A stretch of 64,000 bases of DNA from Alistipes sp. (lineage in GTDB: Bacteria; Bacteroidota; Bacteroidia; Bacteroidales; Rikenellaceae): NCBI GenBank assembly GCA_017399485.1, contig JAFQCA010000027.1, positions 1 through 64,000 on the forward strand, in the 5' to 3' direction. How positions within the stretch are numbered: position 1 is the first letter of the stretch; each line of letters opens with the position of its first letter. The notes beneath the pieces are model-generated. The model was not told the origin of the DNA. It saw nothing but the letters and a program-made list of their open reading frames with translations, and did no database searches. The translations under genes and the position numbers were made by a program. Shown here piece by piece: positions 8,689 through 18,626 of this stretch.

Positions 8689-9535
8689 GGTACTTCGCTC
8701 GTACATAGTATCAACTTTCAGCATCGCGCTGGTGCTATTCCTGTTAGGCTCGGTGGGGTATATGCTGACGGCTGCTTTGGGCACGGCCCACACTCTGCGC
8801 CGTAGCATTACGTTGTCGGTTGAGTTGGAAAATAATCTTGCCGACGATAGCCGCGAGGCTCTGCGTAATAAGATTACGGCTATAGAGGGCGTTGTGGATG
8901 TCACCTATGTTGATAAGCAGCAAAAGATTGACGACGTGGAGTTTCGTCGTATGTTCGCTGCCGAGATTGAGGAGATTTTGGCCGAAAACCCTTTGCGAAA
9001 CAGTTTTGAGGTCGCTGTGGCATCGACTGATAGGGCTGTGATGGATGCAATGGTCGATAAGTTGTCGGCTATGGAGGGTGTGGTCTATGTGGCCTATCCT
9101 GCCGCGACAATCGAGCGACTGCACTCGACAATCACCAAGATTACAATCGTGCTCTTGGCCTTTGGCGGTGCGCTGTTTATCATCTCGCTCATATTGCTGA
9201 ATAACACTATACGTCTGGCTATCTTCTCGCGCCGTTATTTGATAAATACCTTCAAGTTGGTGGGCGCTACGAAGGGCTATATTATGCGTCCATTCCTGGC
9301 TACGGCGGCCAAGCAGGGACTCTGGGCAGGTATCATTGCCAGCCTGTTGTTTGGCTCCTCGCTGGCTGCGTTGAGTGGGGCGTTGCCCGAGGTGGTTTCG
9401 ACGACGGAGTTGATAAAGATTGGCATTACAGTCGGCAGTATGGTGCTTTGCGGATTGGTTATATCGTTAATTTTTACGACCTTTGCCGTCAATAAGTTTG
9501 TAAATATGAAATCTAACAAGATATATTTGTATTAA
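8660..9535 (+). CDS. ftsX: Cell division protein FtsX (ABC-type permease)
   Basis: This 291-aa protein has one N-terminal membrane helix, an extracytoplasmic domain of about 120 residues, and three C-terminal helices. The conserved coupling region reads RRYLINTFKLVGATKGYIMRPF. With the ATPase FtsE, FtsX spans the inner membrane and activates peptidoglycan hydrolases at the septum. ftsE is not in this window, so the partner must be encoded elsewhere. The gene overlaps yfhO by 29 bp and is followed within 8 bp by the DUF3098 gene, a neighbourhood commonly seen in Bacteroidota. Confidence 0.92.
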   Translation: MKEDKRIKRKVLRSYIVSTFSIALVLFLLGSVGYMLTAALGTAHTLRRSITLSVELENNLADDSREALRNKITAIEGVVDVTYVDKQQKIDDVEFRRMFAAEIEEILAENPLRNSFEVAVASTDRAVMDAMVDKLSAMEGVVYVAYPAATIERLHSTITKITIVLLAFGGALFIISLILLNNTIRLAIFSRRYLINTFKLVGATKGYIMRPFLATAAKQGLWAGIIASLLFGSSLAALSGALPEVVSTTELIKIGITVGSMVLCGLVISLIFTTFAVNKFVNMKSNKIYLY

Positions 9536-9543
9536 TCGCGATA

Positions 9544-9816
9544 ATGAAAAAGATGTTTGAGAACGTGCGCCGACGCTTCAATGCGGCAACCGATAAGCAC
9601 GATGCCGAGATGCCTTTGACCATCAAGAATTATATTCTGCTCATTGTGGGTTTTGTGGTGATAGTCATCGGTATGGCCTTGATGACGGGTGGTGGCAGTG
9701 ACAACCCCGAAGAGTTTAATTACGCTATGTTCTCGTGGCGCAGAATCACGCTCGCTCCGCTGCTGATTGTGGGCGGTTTTGTGTTTGAGATTTATGCCCT
9801 ACTGAAGAAATTTTAA
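9544..9816 (+). CDS. DUF3098 small membrane protein
   Basis: This 90-aa protein has two hydrophobic helices: about residues 28-47 (IKNYILLIVGFVVIVIGMAL) and about residues 69-85. A short loop with GGGSDNPEEFNYAMFSWRRI joins them. That loop and its position between ftsX and uppP match the DUF3098 family of Bacteroidota. No function is established. The constant neighbourhood suggests an envelope or division role (inference). Confidence 0.85.
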   Translation: MKKMFENVRRRFNAATDKHDAEMPLTIKNYILLIVGFVVIVIGMALMTGGGSDNPEEFNYAMFSWRRITLAPLLIVGGFVFEIYALLKKF

Positions 9817-9837
9817 GTAAAAAATAATACCCAAACA

Positions 9838-10632
9838 ATGACAATATTTGAATCAATTATTCTCGGTGCCGTACAAGGCTTGACAGAATTTTTGCCCGTA
9901 TCAAGTAGCGGCCATCTTCAGATTGCCAAGGCGCTGTTGGGCGTGGAGATTGAAGAGAATCTCGCTTTCGATGTTACGTTACACGCGGCAACGGTCTTGA
10001 GTACCATCGTTATCCTGTGGCCAGAGGTGAAGCGTCTGCTTTTGGGCCTCTTTTCGCGCCACTTCAACGAGGAGCAGGCCTATGTGCTGAAACTCATTCT
10101 CTCGATGATACCTATCGGCATCGTCGGCTTTGCGCTGAAGGACTATCTTAATGCTATGTTGGAATCACCCTATATCCTCTCTATCGTGGGTGCGATGTTG
10201 TTGTTTACGGCTCTTTTGCTCTCGTTTGCATATTTCGCTCGTCCGCGTGTGAAGGAGGATATTTCATATCGTGATGCATTTATCATAGGTCTGTCACAGG
10301 CCGTAGCCGCTATGCCGGGCCTTTCGCGCTCAGGTACGACCATCGCTACGGGCTTGTTGCTCGGCAACAAGAAGGCTGCCGTAGCGCAATTCTCATTCCT
10401 GATGGTGCTTGCTCCTATCTTGGGCGAGATGTTCCTTAATCTGGTCAAGGGCGAGGTTGTGTTCTCGTCTATCGGCGTTGTGCCTATGTTGGCAGGATTC
10501 ATCTCGGCATTTGTGGTAGGTTGTTTGGCCTGCAAATTTATGTTGGGTGTAGTGCAGAAGGGTAAACTCATCTGGTTTGCGGTATATTGTGCCGTAGCAG
10601 GTGTTGTGTCAATCGTTTGCAACTTTATATAA
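9838..10632 (+). CDS. uppP: Undecaprenyl-diphosphate phosphatase
   Basis: This 264-aa integral membrane protein has both family motifs: the Glu-rich [15 protein letters not shown] (Glu17, His26) and PGLSRSGTT near residue 160. UppP removes a phosphate from undecaprenyl diphosphate to recycle the lipid carrier for peptidoglycan and O-glycan synthesis, and it gives bacitracin tolerance. It sits 21 bp after the DUF3098 gene and 15 bp before truB in the same operon. Confidence 0.95.
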   Translation: MTIFESIILGAVQGLTEFLPVSSSGHLQIAKALLGVEIEENLAFDVTLHAATVLSTIVILWPEVKRLLLGLFSRHFNEEQAYVLKLILSMIPIGIVGFALKDYLNAMLESPYILSIVGAMLLFTALLLSFAYFARPRVKEDISYRDAFIIGLSQAVAAMPGLSRSGTTIATGLLLGNKKAAVAQFSFLMVLAPILGEMFLNLVKGEVVFSSIGVVPMLAGFISAFVVGCLACKFMLGVVQKGKLIWFAVYCAVAGVVSIVCNFI

Positions 10633-10647
10633 TCACTAAAAGAGAAT

Positions 10648-11367
10648 ATGACAGAGAATCAATCGCTTCGCGGAATAGATTTCCGCGAAGGTTATATTGC
10701 CGTCATTGATAAACCGCTTGAGTGGACCTCCACCGATGTGGTGCGCAAGATAAAATATGCATTAGTAAACCGTCTGGGCTATAAGAAGATAAAGATTGGT
10801 CACGCAGGTACACTTGACCCTCTGGCGACGGGTGTCCTGCTTATCTGCATAGGCAAGGCCACGAAGATGGTCAATGCCTTGCAGAGCGAGGAGAAGGAGT
10901 ATGTTGCCGAATTGGAGTTGGGTGCAACGACTCCGAGTCACGATATGGAGCATCCGATAGATAAGCGTTTCCCGACAGAACATATAACCAGAGAGTTGAT
11001 AGATGAGGCCTTGCTCTCGCTTACGGGCGAGCGTTTGCAGGCACCACCCATCTACTCGGCCAAGAAGGTTGAGGGTGTGCGTGCCTATGAATTTGCCCGT
11101 GCAGGCGAGGAGGTGGAACTCAAAAAGGCGTTAATCAACATCTATGAGATTGAGGTGTTGGATTTTACGATGCCTTATCTGAAGTTGCGCGTCAGATGCA
11201 GCAAGGGAACTTACATTCGTTCATTGGCTTACGAGATAGGTCAGGCGCTCAACAGCGGAGCCTATCTGCGCTCGTTGCGCCGTACCCGCAGCGGTGGCTT
11301 TACAGCCGAAAATGGCTATAAATTGGAGAATTTTTTGGAAAAGTTGAGCGAATGTGAAACAAAATAG
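10648..11367 (+). CDS. truB: tRNA pseudouridine-55 synthase
   Basis: This 239-aa protein has the TruB signature HAGTLDPLATGVL with catalytic Asp57, followed by GKATK. SCS-type segments (RCSKGTYIRSLAYEIG) lie near residues 180-195. It isomerises U55 in the T-loop of most tRNAs. The C-terminal PUA extension found in some homologues is absent, so the length is that of the short Bacteroidota form. It is 64 bp upstream of queA, a second tRNA-modification gene. Confidence 0.95.
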   Translation: MTENQSLRGIDFREGYIAVIDKPLEWTSTDVVRKIKYALVNRLGYKKIKIGHAGTLDPLATGVLLICIGKATKMVNALQSEEKEYVAELELGATTPSHDMEHPIDKRFPTEHITRELIDEALLSLTGERLQAPPIYSAKKVEGVRAYEFARAGEEVELKKALINIYEIEVLDFTMPYLKLRVRCSKGTYIRSLAYEIGQALNSGAYLRSLRRTRSGGFTAENGYKLENFLEKLSECETK

Positions 11368-11431
11368 CGAAAATTTCGTATTATATATTGATATTTGTGT
11401 CTTTCACAGTTGATAAAACGATTTATAAATT

Positions 11432-12481
11432 ATGAAGTTATCTCAATACGGATACGACTTTAAGAGCGAGATGCTGGCTCAATATCCTGCGGAGAACCGC
11501 GACGAGTCACGTCTGATGGTCGTTAATCGTGCTACGGGTAAAATCGAGCATCGCATATTCAAGGACATCATCGAGTATTTTGACGAGAAGGATTTGTTCC
11601 TGTTCAACGACACGAAGGTTTTTCCTGCACGTCTCTATGGCAATAAGGAGAAGACGGGCGCCGAAATCGAGATTTTCTTGTTGCGTGAGTTGAACCGAGA
11701 GTTAAGATTGTGGGATGTGTTGGTGGACCCTGCGCGTAAAATCCGTATAGGCAATAAACTCTATTTCGGCGAGGACGATATGATGGGCGCCGAGGTGATT
11801 GATAATACCACTTCGCGTGGTCGTACTCTGCGTTTCTTGTTTGATGGCTCTTACGAGGAGTTCAAAGAGGCTCTCTATCGTTTGGGCGAGACTCCGTTGC
11901 CGCGTTGGGTGCGCGAGAAGGTTGAGGAGGAGGATGCCGAGCGTTATCAGACAATCTTTGCTAAAAACGAGGGCGCTGTGGCGGCTCCGACAGCAGGTAT
12001 GCACTTCTCGAAGCATCTGCTCAAGCGTATGGAGATTAAGGGTATCGACTCTGCGTTTATTACTCTGCACGCCGGTTTGGGCAACTTCCGTACTGTCGAT
12101 GTTGAGGATTTGTCGAAGCATAAGATGGATTCCGAGCAGTTTGTAGTATCGGAGGAGGCTGCCGAGATGGTCAACGCGGCAAAAGGCAGCGGCCATAAGG
12201 TTGTAGCCATAGGTACTACGGTTATGCGAACCATCGAGACTGCCGTTTCGACGGGCGGAATGATTAAGCCTCAGGAGGGTTGGACTAATAAATTTATCTT
12301 CCACCCCTATGAATTTACGGTGGCCGACGCTATGGTTTCAAATCTGCATCTGCCATACTCGACACAACTTATGATGGTGGCAGCCTTTGGCGGTTACGAT
12401 TGCATAATGAATGCATATCAGGTTGCAGCCGAGGAGGGTTATCGTTTTGGCACCTACGGTGACGCGATGCTCATTTTGTAG
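11432..12481 (+). CDS. queA: S-adenosylmethionine:tRNA ribosyltransferase-isomerase
   Basis: This 349-aa protein is typical in length for QueA. The N-terminus (FDYDLP-like [19 protein letters not shown]) and segments [24 protein letters not shown] and [10 protein letters not shown] are family hallmarks. QueA moves the ribosyl part of SAM onto preQ1 at wobble position 34 of GUN tRNAs to make epoxyqueuosine. No preQ1 riboswitch is seen here. It is the last gene of the yfhO-queA run. A weak gcctc/gaggc hairpin near 12512-12525 follows without a T tract. Confidence 0.95.
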   Translation: MKLSQYGYDFKSEMLAQYPAENRDESRLMVVNRATGKIEHRIFKDIIEYFDEKDLFLFNDTKVFPARLYGNKEKTGAEIEIFLLRELNRELRLWDVLVDPARKIRIGNKLYFGEDDMMGAEVIDNTTSRGRTLRFLFDGSYEEFKEALYRLGETPLPRWVREKVEEEDAERYQTIFAKNEGAVAAPTAGMHFSKHLLKRMEIKGIDSAFITLHAGLGNFRTVDVEDLSKHKMDSEQFVVSEEAAEMVNAAKGSGHKVVAIGTTVMRTIETAVSTGGMIKPQEGWTNKFIFHPYEFTVADAMVSNLHLPYSTQLMMVAAFGGYDCIMNAYQVAAEEGYRFGTYGDAMLIL

Positions 12482-12562
12482 AATAGGTTTTCGGGGAGTG
12501 ATAAATGAGCCTCTTGTGAGGCCATAACAGAGTGAAGGACCGATTCTTTGAAAAAAAATTAT

Positions 12563-12570
12563 TATATTTG
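12563..12570 (+). promoter_or_regulatory. -7 element (TATATTTG) upstream of the GT5-domain gene
   Basis: TATATTTG followed by CACA lies 22 nt before the ATG at 12593. No correctly spaced -33 TTTG is seen. Confidence 0.55.
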
Positions 12571-12592
12571 CACATTGTAAAAACCCAATAAT

Positions 12593-13399
12593 ATGGCTGC
12601 ACGCAAGATACTCTACGTTTGTCAGGAGATTATGCCCTACTTGCCCGAAAGCGAGTTGTCGTCATTGTGCCGACATTTGGCTCAGGCAATGCAGGAGAGA
12701 GGAAATGAAATACGTACGTTTATGCCGCGCTATGGCTGCATCAACGAGCGTCGTAATCAACTGCACGAGGTTATTCGTTTGTCGGGAATGAATCTCATTA
12801 TCAACGACAACGACCACCAACTAATCATCAAGGTGGCCTCGATTCCTTCAGCCAGAATCCAGATTTATTTTATTGATAACGACGATTACTTCGAGCGCAA
12901 GGCTGTGCTGGTAGATGAGGCAGGTGAGGAGTTTGAGGATAATGACGAGCGTGCTATCTTCTTTGCTCGCGGTGTGCTGGAGACTGTCAAGAAACTTAAT
13001 TGGACTCCTACGGTGGTACACTGCTTGGGATGGATGTCAGCCATTACGCCTATCTATTTGAAGAAGGTATTTAACGACGACCCGTTGTTCCGCGACGTCA
13101 AGATTGTTGTGACGCTGTGCGATGACCGTTTCGAGAAGCAGTTGAGCGACGATTTCAAAGATAAAATAGCAAATGAGGGTGTAAACGATGTGAAGTTGGA
13201 AAATTTATCTGTCCCCTCATACGAAAATCTCTATCGTTTCGTTATTGATTATGCCGATGGCGTAGTCATCTCTTCGGAGAAGGCCGATGCTGCACTTGTC
13301 GAGTATGCTCGCCAGAGTGGTAAGCCGGTGCTTGAGTATAGCACCCCCGAAGGAGCAGAGTTTTTCGATAACTATAATCGTTTCTATGAAGAATTGTAA
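12593..13399 (+). CDS. Stand-alone glycogen/starch synthase N-terminal (GT5) domain protein
   Basis: This 268-aa protein corresponds to only the N-terminal Rossmann domain of GT5 glycogen synthases. KILYVCQEIMPYLPESELS parallels the KxGGL region, but here the motif is changed to ESELS. VVHCLGWMSAI parallels the HDW segment. The C-terminal nucleotide-binding domain is absent, as in the short form often found beside DUF4270 genes in Bacteroidales. Glycogen synthase activity is therefore unlikely; a regulatory or other role is open. Its stop overlaps the start of the DUF4270 gene by 14 bp, which suggests coupled translation. Confidence 0.8.
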   Translation: MAARKILYVCQEIMPYLPESELSSLCRHLAQAMQERGNEIRTFMPRYGCINERRNQLHEVIRLSGMNLIINDNDHQLIIKVASIPSARIQIYFIDNDDYFERKAVLVDEAGEEFEDNDERAIFFARGVLETVKKLNWTPTVVHCLGWMSAITPIYLKKVFNDDPLFRDVKIVVTLCDDRFEKQLSDDFKDKIANEGVNDVKLENLSVPSYENLYRFVIDYADGVVISSEKADAALVEYARQSGKPVLEYSTPEGAEFFDNYNRFYEEL

Positions 13400-14996
13400 T
13401 AAAAGATACGTAAGGGTGCTGGCGTCGCTGGCCGTGATATGTGCCGTGTGTTTTGCCACGCTGACCTCGTGTACTACGGAGGCAGACTACACTCTGGGAG
13501 AGGAGTTGACTCCGGGCCATCAGCAGATGCAGATGCGTCACCGACTCTATAAAGCAGGCATCGTCAAGGAGGAGAGCCAGGCCGATGCACCGTGTAAAAT
13601 TTTCCAGACACGTCTGTTCAAGACCGACTCGATAAAGTCGAACTCGCTTGACCGACTCTATCTGGGTTTGCAGAAGGATGAGCGTTTTGGTGTGCGTAAA
13701 TTCTCGTTTGCCAGCCAGATGCTGTTTATGCTGCCCGTAGATGATTCTGTCGGATTTGGCTATCGCCCCGTATATGACTCTACGGTGTTCCGTATTCAGG
13801 TAGATACCTTTGCGGGTGATACCACCAAGCCTATGCTCTATCACGTTTACGAACTGACCAAGGAGTTGGTTAATGAGCAGACTGAGGATAGTACGTTCTA
13901 CATCTCGTATGACCCTCGCGCCAAAGGTCACCTTAAGGCTGATGCCCAACCAATCTTTACATTCGAGTTCCCGAATCAGGAGAAGGGTATTTATACCACC
14001 ACGACACACATACGTATGCAGGAGACTGAGGCTACGCCCGAATTCTTGAAGCGTTTGCTCTGCTTGAAGTTGGATAAGAACGGTAATGCAACGGGTGGTC
14101 TGGAGGCTTACGAGAGCGACTCGGCTTTCCTTCACCACTTCTATGGCCTGTATGTTGAGGCTGCAAGCGCAGAGCCGCAGGGCGAGGGTGCTATCTATTC
14201 GTTGAACCCCACAGTGTCGGGTATGCAGGTCTATGGCCGTTCTCGCCATACGGGTGCCGACGTTTCGATGATTGCTGACACGATTAATATGACCTATTTC
14301 TTCAACGACTCCTACGCTATGGGTTACGGTAATGTATCGGCCCAGAGAGTAGAGTACGACTTCTCGACTACCGAGTTGGCAAATCTGGATATTGATGAGA
14401 ATATGGCCTCGCGTGCCGAAGTGGAGTTGGGTTATGTTGATGGATGCGGAGGTGTCGTTACAGAGTTGACCTTTACCGATGAATTCCTCTATACGCTGCG
14501 CAATATCAATAGCGGTGACAAGGAGTACTCGTCGGCTGCGATAAATCAGGCTGCGCTAAGAGTATATCTTGAGGGGGCCGATTACGACTATACGGTGATG
14601 GACCCGCTGGTGATGGCCGATAAGATGGATGCGTCGATACCTCGTTTGGGTATGTATAGTAACTTCAAGTCGCAGACGCCGATTGCCGATTATCTCTATC
14701 TTCAAGAGGCCGAAGGTCAGACGCTGGCTTATGACGGTCACCTGAATCGAAGCCGCGCCTTCTATGAGATGAATATTTCGTCATACATCCAAAATCTGGT
14801 GAACGAGTTGCTCGATATGGAGCCTAAGGCCGATGGCACACTCGACTTTGATAGTATGACGATGCCCCGTACGATTTATATTGCCCCCGATGTCTACGAC
14901 CTGTTCACATTCAAGCGTACGATACTGCAAGGGGCTGATACAAAGATTAATCCGGCAAGTATAGAGTTGGAATTGACCTATACATTGGTAAAATAA
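13386..14996 (+). CDS. DUF4270 lipoprotein
   Basis: This 536-aa protein begins with a lipoprotein signal: a KR-rich start, the hydrophobic stretch VLASLAVICAVCFATL, then the lipobox LTSC. Its length and C-terminal region (INPASIELELTYTLVK) match the DUF4270 family of Bacteroidota, whose function is unknown. The frame is open further upstream to 13287, but that part overlaps the preceding gene deeply and lacks a signal. ATG 13386 gives a clean signal peptide and a 14-bp overlap. The product is likely anchored in the outer or inner membrane. Confidence 0.82.
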   Translation: MKNCNKRYVRVLASLAVICAVCFATLTSCTTEADYTLGEELTPGHQQMQMRHRLYKAGIVKEESQADAPCKIFQTRLFKTDSIKSNSLDRLYLGLQKDERFGVRKFSFASQMLFMLPVDDSVGFGYRPVYDSTVFRIQVDTFAGDTTKPMLYHVYELTKELVNEQTEDSTFYISYDPRAKGHLKADAQPIFTFEFPNQEKGIYTTTTHIRMQETEATPEFLKRLLCLKLDKNGNATGGLEAYESDSAFLHHFYGLYVEAASAEPQGEGAIYSLNPTVSGMQVYGRSRHTGADVSMIADTINMTYFFNDSYAMGYGNVSAQRVEYDFSTTELANLDIDENMASRAEVELGYVDGCGGVVTELTFTDEFLYTLRNINSGDKEYSSAAINQAALRVYLEGADYDYTVMDPLVMADKMDASIPRLGMYSNFKSQTPIADYLYLQEAEGQTLAYDGHLNRSRAFYEMNISSYIQNLVNELLDMEPKADGTLDFDSMTMPRTIYIAPDVYDLFTFKRTILQGADTKINPASIELELTYTLVK

Positions 14997-15021
14997 ACTA
15001 CTTTTGAATAATATCGCGGCA

Positions 15022-15050
15022 AACCTAAGTCAATGCGCTTAGGTTTTTGT
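15022..15050 (+). terminator. Terminator after DUF4270 gene / possible topA leader attenuator
   Basis: aacctaag (15022-15029) pairs perfectly with cttaggtt (15038-15045), followed by TTTTTG. A TACTTTTG -7-like element at 14999-15006 lies upstream, so the hairpin could also act inside the topA leader. Confidence 0.7.
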
Positions 15051-15074
15051 CGTAATAGAAGAATAACAGAGCAG

Positions 15075-17381
15075 ATGCAGGAAAATTTAGTTATTGTGGA
15101 GTCTCCTGCCAAGGCAAAGACTATCGAGAAGTTTTTGGGCAAGGACTATGTGGTCAAATCGAGTTTTGGTCATATCCGCGACCTCTCGAAAAAGGGACTC
15201 GGCGTAAATATAGAGGATGAGTTTTCTCCCAAATACGAGATTCTGGACGATAAGAAACGTGTAGTCGAGGAGTTGTCAAAACTCTCGAAGCAGGTACAGA
15301 CAGTATGGTTGGCATCCGATGAGGACCGCGAGGGAGAGGCTATCGCGTGGCATTTGGCTGAGGTGTTGAACCTTCCCGTCGATAAGACCAAGCGAATCGT
15401 ATTCCACGAGATTACCAAAAGCGCAATACTCAATGCCATAGAGTCTCCACGCACGATAGATATGAACCTTGTAAATGCGCAGCAGGCGCGTCGTGTGTTG
15501 GATAGAATTGTGGGCTTTGAACTCTCGCCCGTATTGTGGAAGAAGGTGAAGCCTGCATTGTCGGCAGGCCGTGTGCAGAGCGTGGCCGTGAGATTGATTG
15601 TGGAGCGCGAGCGTGAGATTATAGCCTTTAACTCTACTCCCTATTTCCGCGTTGTAGCACAATTCTATATCGCCGGTGACAAGCGTCAGAGCCTCTTCAA
15701 GGCCGAGTTGCAGCACCGCTTTGAGACCAAAGAGGAGGCCGAAGCATTCCTGCAGAGTTGTGTAGGCGCAACATTCACGGTGTCGAAGGCTGAGGAGAAA
15801 CCCACCAAACGCTATCCCGCAGCACCTTTCACTACATCTACCCTGCAACAGGAGGCAGGTCGCAAGTTGGGTATGTCGGTAGCACAGACTATGTCGGTAG
15901 CGCAGCGTCTGTATGAGCAGGGACTTATCACCTATATGCGTACCGACTCGGTTAATCTCTCGGCACAAGCCATCGCGCAGTGTAAGAGTGAGATTAGCGC
16001 ACTCTTTGGTGACAAATACTCATCGGCTCATAACTATAAGACCAAGACAAAGGGCGCACAAGAGGCTCACGAAGCCATCCGCCCATCATATATAGACCGT
16101 CACCAGATTGAGGGTACGTCAGCCGAGAAACGACTCTATGAGTTGATTTGGAAACGTACGGTGGCCTCGCAGATGGTAGCCGCCGATGTGGACCGCTCGA
16201 CTATCGTTATAGATATGGATGGCTCGCAGTGGCAGTTTGTTGCTACGGGCGAGGTGGTACGTTTCGACGGATTCCTCCGCCTCTATTCAGAGTCGGTAGA
16301 TGAGGATGCGGCAAGCGATAGCAGTGAGGCTATACTCCCCAAGATGGAGGTGGGTGCTGCGGTGCAATCTTCGCAGATTGTCGCTACAGAGCGATTCTCG
16401 ATGGCACCGTCGCGCTACAACGAGGCATCACTCGTAAAGCGTATGGAGGAGTTGGGTATTGGCCGTCCTTCGACCTATGCCCCTACCATTACGACGATTA
16501 TCAATCGCGGATATGTGGTAAAGCAGAATAAGGATGCGCAGAAGCGCCAATACATTGCTCTTACCCTGTCATCTGCGGGTAAGATTTCGGAGAAGACACT
16601 AACCGAGAGTTATGGCAAGGAGAAGAACCGTCTGGCTCCGACAGATATAGGTATGGTCGTAAACGATTATCTTGAGTCGCAGTTTGAGCAGATTATGGAT
16701 TATAACTTTACGGCTAACGTCGAGAAGGAGTTTGACCGTATCGCCGAAGGTAACATCACGTGGAACGATATGATTACCGATTTCTACTCTCCATTCCACG
16801 ATTTGGTTGAAAATGCCATCACTACGCAGACCGACAAGAATAACCAGATAAGAGTTTTGGGCGTAGACCCCGAGACAGGTAAGGCAGTAAAGGCTCGTAT
16901 AGGTCGCTATGGCCCGATGGTGGAGATTGAGGCCGAAGAGGGTGGCAAGAGCCGTTATGCATCGCTCAAGAAGGGCCAACTCATTGAGTCAATCACTTTG
17001 GAGGAGGCTTTGGAGTTGTTTGCCCTGCCTCGTAATCTGGGTAAGTATGAGGGTCAGGATTTGATGGTCGGTATAGGCCGATTTGGCGCCTATGTACGTT
17101 ATGGCAACACCTTCGCATCGCTTACAAAGAGCGATGACCCCTATACGTTGCAGTATGAGCGTGCCGTAGAACTCATCGAGCAGAGCAAGGCGCAGGCCGT
17201 AGCCGCTGCAGCCCCGATTAAGACTTTCGAGGAGGATAAGGATATGGTAATCAAGAATGGCCGCTACGGAGCATACATAGCCTATAAGGGCAAGAACTAT
17301 CGTCTGCCTCATAACCGCAAGGCCGAGACCATAACCTATGAGGAGTGTGTGAAGGTAGTCAATACCCCCAAGAAGAAGTAA
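15075..17381 (+). CDS. topA: DNA topoisomerase I
   Basis: This 768-aa protein starts with the canonical Toprim beginning (LVIVESPAKAKTIEKFLG). It contains SDEDREGEAIAWH metal-binding acidic residues and the active-site tyrosine in GLITYMRTDS. The C-terminus has repeated Gly-rich segments (GRYGPMVEI, GRFGAYVRY, GRYGAYIAY) of the non-zinc topoisomerase C-terminal type. It relaxes negative supercoils by transient cleavage of one strand. An earlier in-frame ATG at 15033 lies inside a terminator hairpin and adds 14 atypical residues, so 15075 is chosen. Confidence 0.96.
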   Translation: MQENLVIVESPAKAKTIEKFLGKDYVVKSSFGHIRDLSKKGLGVNIEDEFSPKYEILDDKKRVVEELSKLSKQVQTVWLASDEDREGEAIAWHLAEVLNLPVDKTKRIVFHEITKSAILNAIESPRTIDMNLVNAQQARRVLDRIVGFELSPVLWKKVKPALSAGRVQSVAVRLIVEREREIIAFNSTPYFRVVAQFYIAGDKRQSLFKAELQHRFETKEEAEAFLQSCVGATFTVSKAEEKPTKRYPAAPFTTSTLQQEAGRKLGMSVAQTMSVAQRLYEQGLITYMRTDSVNLSAQAIAQCKSEISALFGDKYSSAHNYKTKTKGAQEAHEAIRPSYIDRHQIEGTSAEKRLYELIWKRTVASQMVAADVDRSTIVIDMDGSQWQFVATGEVVRFDGFLRLYSESVDEDAASDSSEAILPKMEVGAAVQSSQIVATERFSMAPSRYNEASLVKRMEELGIGRPSTYAPTITTIINRGYVVKQNKDAQKRQYIALTLSSAGKISEKTLTESYGKEKNRLAPTDIGMVVNDYLESQFEQIMDYNFTANVEKEFDRIAEGNITWNDMITDFYSPFHDLVENAITTQTDKNNQIRVLGVDPETGKAVKARIGRYGPMVEIEAEEGGKSRYASLKKGQLIESITLEEALELFALPRNLGKYEGQDLMVGIGRFGAYVRYGNTFASLTKSDDPYTLQYERAVELIEQSKAQAVAAAAPIKTFEEDKDMVIKNGRYGAYIAYKGKNYRLPHNRKAETITYEECVKVVNTPKKK

Positions 17382-17412
17382 AGATTAATTACTAACTAAT
17401 AAATAAGATTGT

Positions 17413-18591
17413 ATGAAGAAACTTTTTGTTTTGGCAGTGCTTGCGGTGGGTTTTGCAGCCGCTGCTTCGGCTCAAGAGGGCTATAAGTTTACAGACCAGA
17501 AGGTCGTTAAGACAGTGCCTATCACCAACCAGTACAAGAGTGGTACTTGCTGGTGCTATTCAACTCTCTCATACCTTGAGGAGGAGATTATGGCAGTAGG
17601 TGGTGAGCAGATGACACTTTCACAGATGTGGGTGGTACGTCACGCTTACTTCGATAAGGCTGTTAAGTATGTTCGTTTGCACGGTAACCTGAACTTCGCA
17701 GTAGGTGGCGCAGCACACGACGTAACAGAGATGATTGCAAAGTATGGCATCGTTCCCCGCGAGGTTTATACAGGTCAGAACTATGGCACCGAGTTGCCCG
17801 AGTTCAACGAGATTGACAATGTGTTGAAGGCCTATGTTGAGGCTATCATCAAGAACGGTAACGGCAAACTTACTCCTGTATGGCAGGATGGTTTGAACGC
17901 TATTTTGGATACTTACTTCGGCGAGCGTCCTGAGACCTTTACATACAAAGGCAAGGAGTACACTCCCAAATCGTTTGCAGAGTCTTTGCCTATCAAGATG
18001 GAGGATTATATCGAGATTTCATCATATACTCACCACCCCTTCTATTCTACATTTATTCTTGAGGTTCCCGACAACTGGATGTGGCACTCAATGTACAACT
18101 TGCCCGTAGGCGAGATGATGCAGGTGTTGGATGCTGCTTTGGAGGCAGGTCGCCCCGTAGCGTGGGGTACAGACGTTAGCGAGAAGGGATTTAGCCGTAC
18201 AAAGGCTATCGGTGTTATTCCCGAGGAGGTAGAGAAGAACTCTATCGGTTCAGATGCTGAGCGTTGGGGTAAACTTACCGACGCCGAGAAGCAGGCGATG
18301 ATTAACAACCTTGAGGGCCCGATGAAGGAGAAGACCATCACACAGGAGATGCGTCAGGAGGCTTATGACAACTATCTTACAACCGACGACCACGGTATGG
18401 TTATCGTAGGTACTGCTACCGACCAGGAGGGCAATCCTTTCTATAAGGTGCAGAACTCGTGGGGTGAGAGCGGTCCTTACAAGGGCTTCTACTACTTCTC
18501 ACGTCCCTTCGTAGAGTACAAGACTATGGACATTATGGTCAATAAGAACATTGTACCTAAGGAGATTTTGAAGAAACTTGGTTTGAAGTAA
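17413..18591 (+). CDS. Secreted C1B-family cysteine peptidase (PepC/bleomycin hydrolase type)
   Basis: This 392-aa protein has an N-terminal signal peptide (about residues 1-20, ending ASAQ). The catalytic Cys46 lies in SGTCWCYS with the oxyanion Gln40 upstream. The His lies in TDDHGMVIVG and the Asn in QNSWGESG. PepC/BlmH enzymes are normally cytosolic hexameric aminopeptidases. This copy and its Bacteroidota relatives are exported, so a role in periplasmic or extracellular peptide breakdown is inferred. Codon use is biased toward highly expressed patterns. It is followed by a strong terminator and sits 31 bp after topA. Confidence 0.9.
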   Translation: MKKLFVLAVLAVGFAAAASAQEGYKFTDQKVVKTVPITNQYKSGTCWCYSTLSYLEEEIMAVGGEQMTLSQMWVVRHAYFDKAVKYVRLHGNLNFAVGGAAHDVTEMIAKYGIVPREVYTGQNYGTELPEFNEIDNVLKAYVEAIIKNGNGKLTPVWQDGLNAILDTYFGERPETFTYKGKEYTPKSFAESLPIKMEDYIEISSYTHHPFYSTFILEVPDNWMWHSMYNLPVGEMMQVLDAALEAGRPVAWGTDVSEKGFSRTKAIGVIPEEVEKNSIGSDAERWGKLTDAEKQAMINNLEGPMKEKTITQEMRQEAYDNYLTTDDHGMVIVGTATDQEGNPFYKVQNSWGESGPYKGFYYFSRPFVEYKTMDIMVNKNIVPKEILKKLGLK

Positions 18592-18626
18592 CATTTAGTA
18601 TTAAGTTTCGATAGCCTGTAAAGGCC

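Noticed and set aside
13266..14249. 327-codon minus-strand frame opposite the DUF4270 gene
   Set aside because: It is an antisense shadow. The plus strand has a lipoprotein signal and family match.
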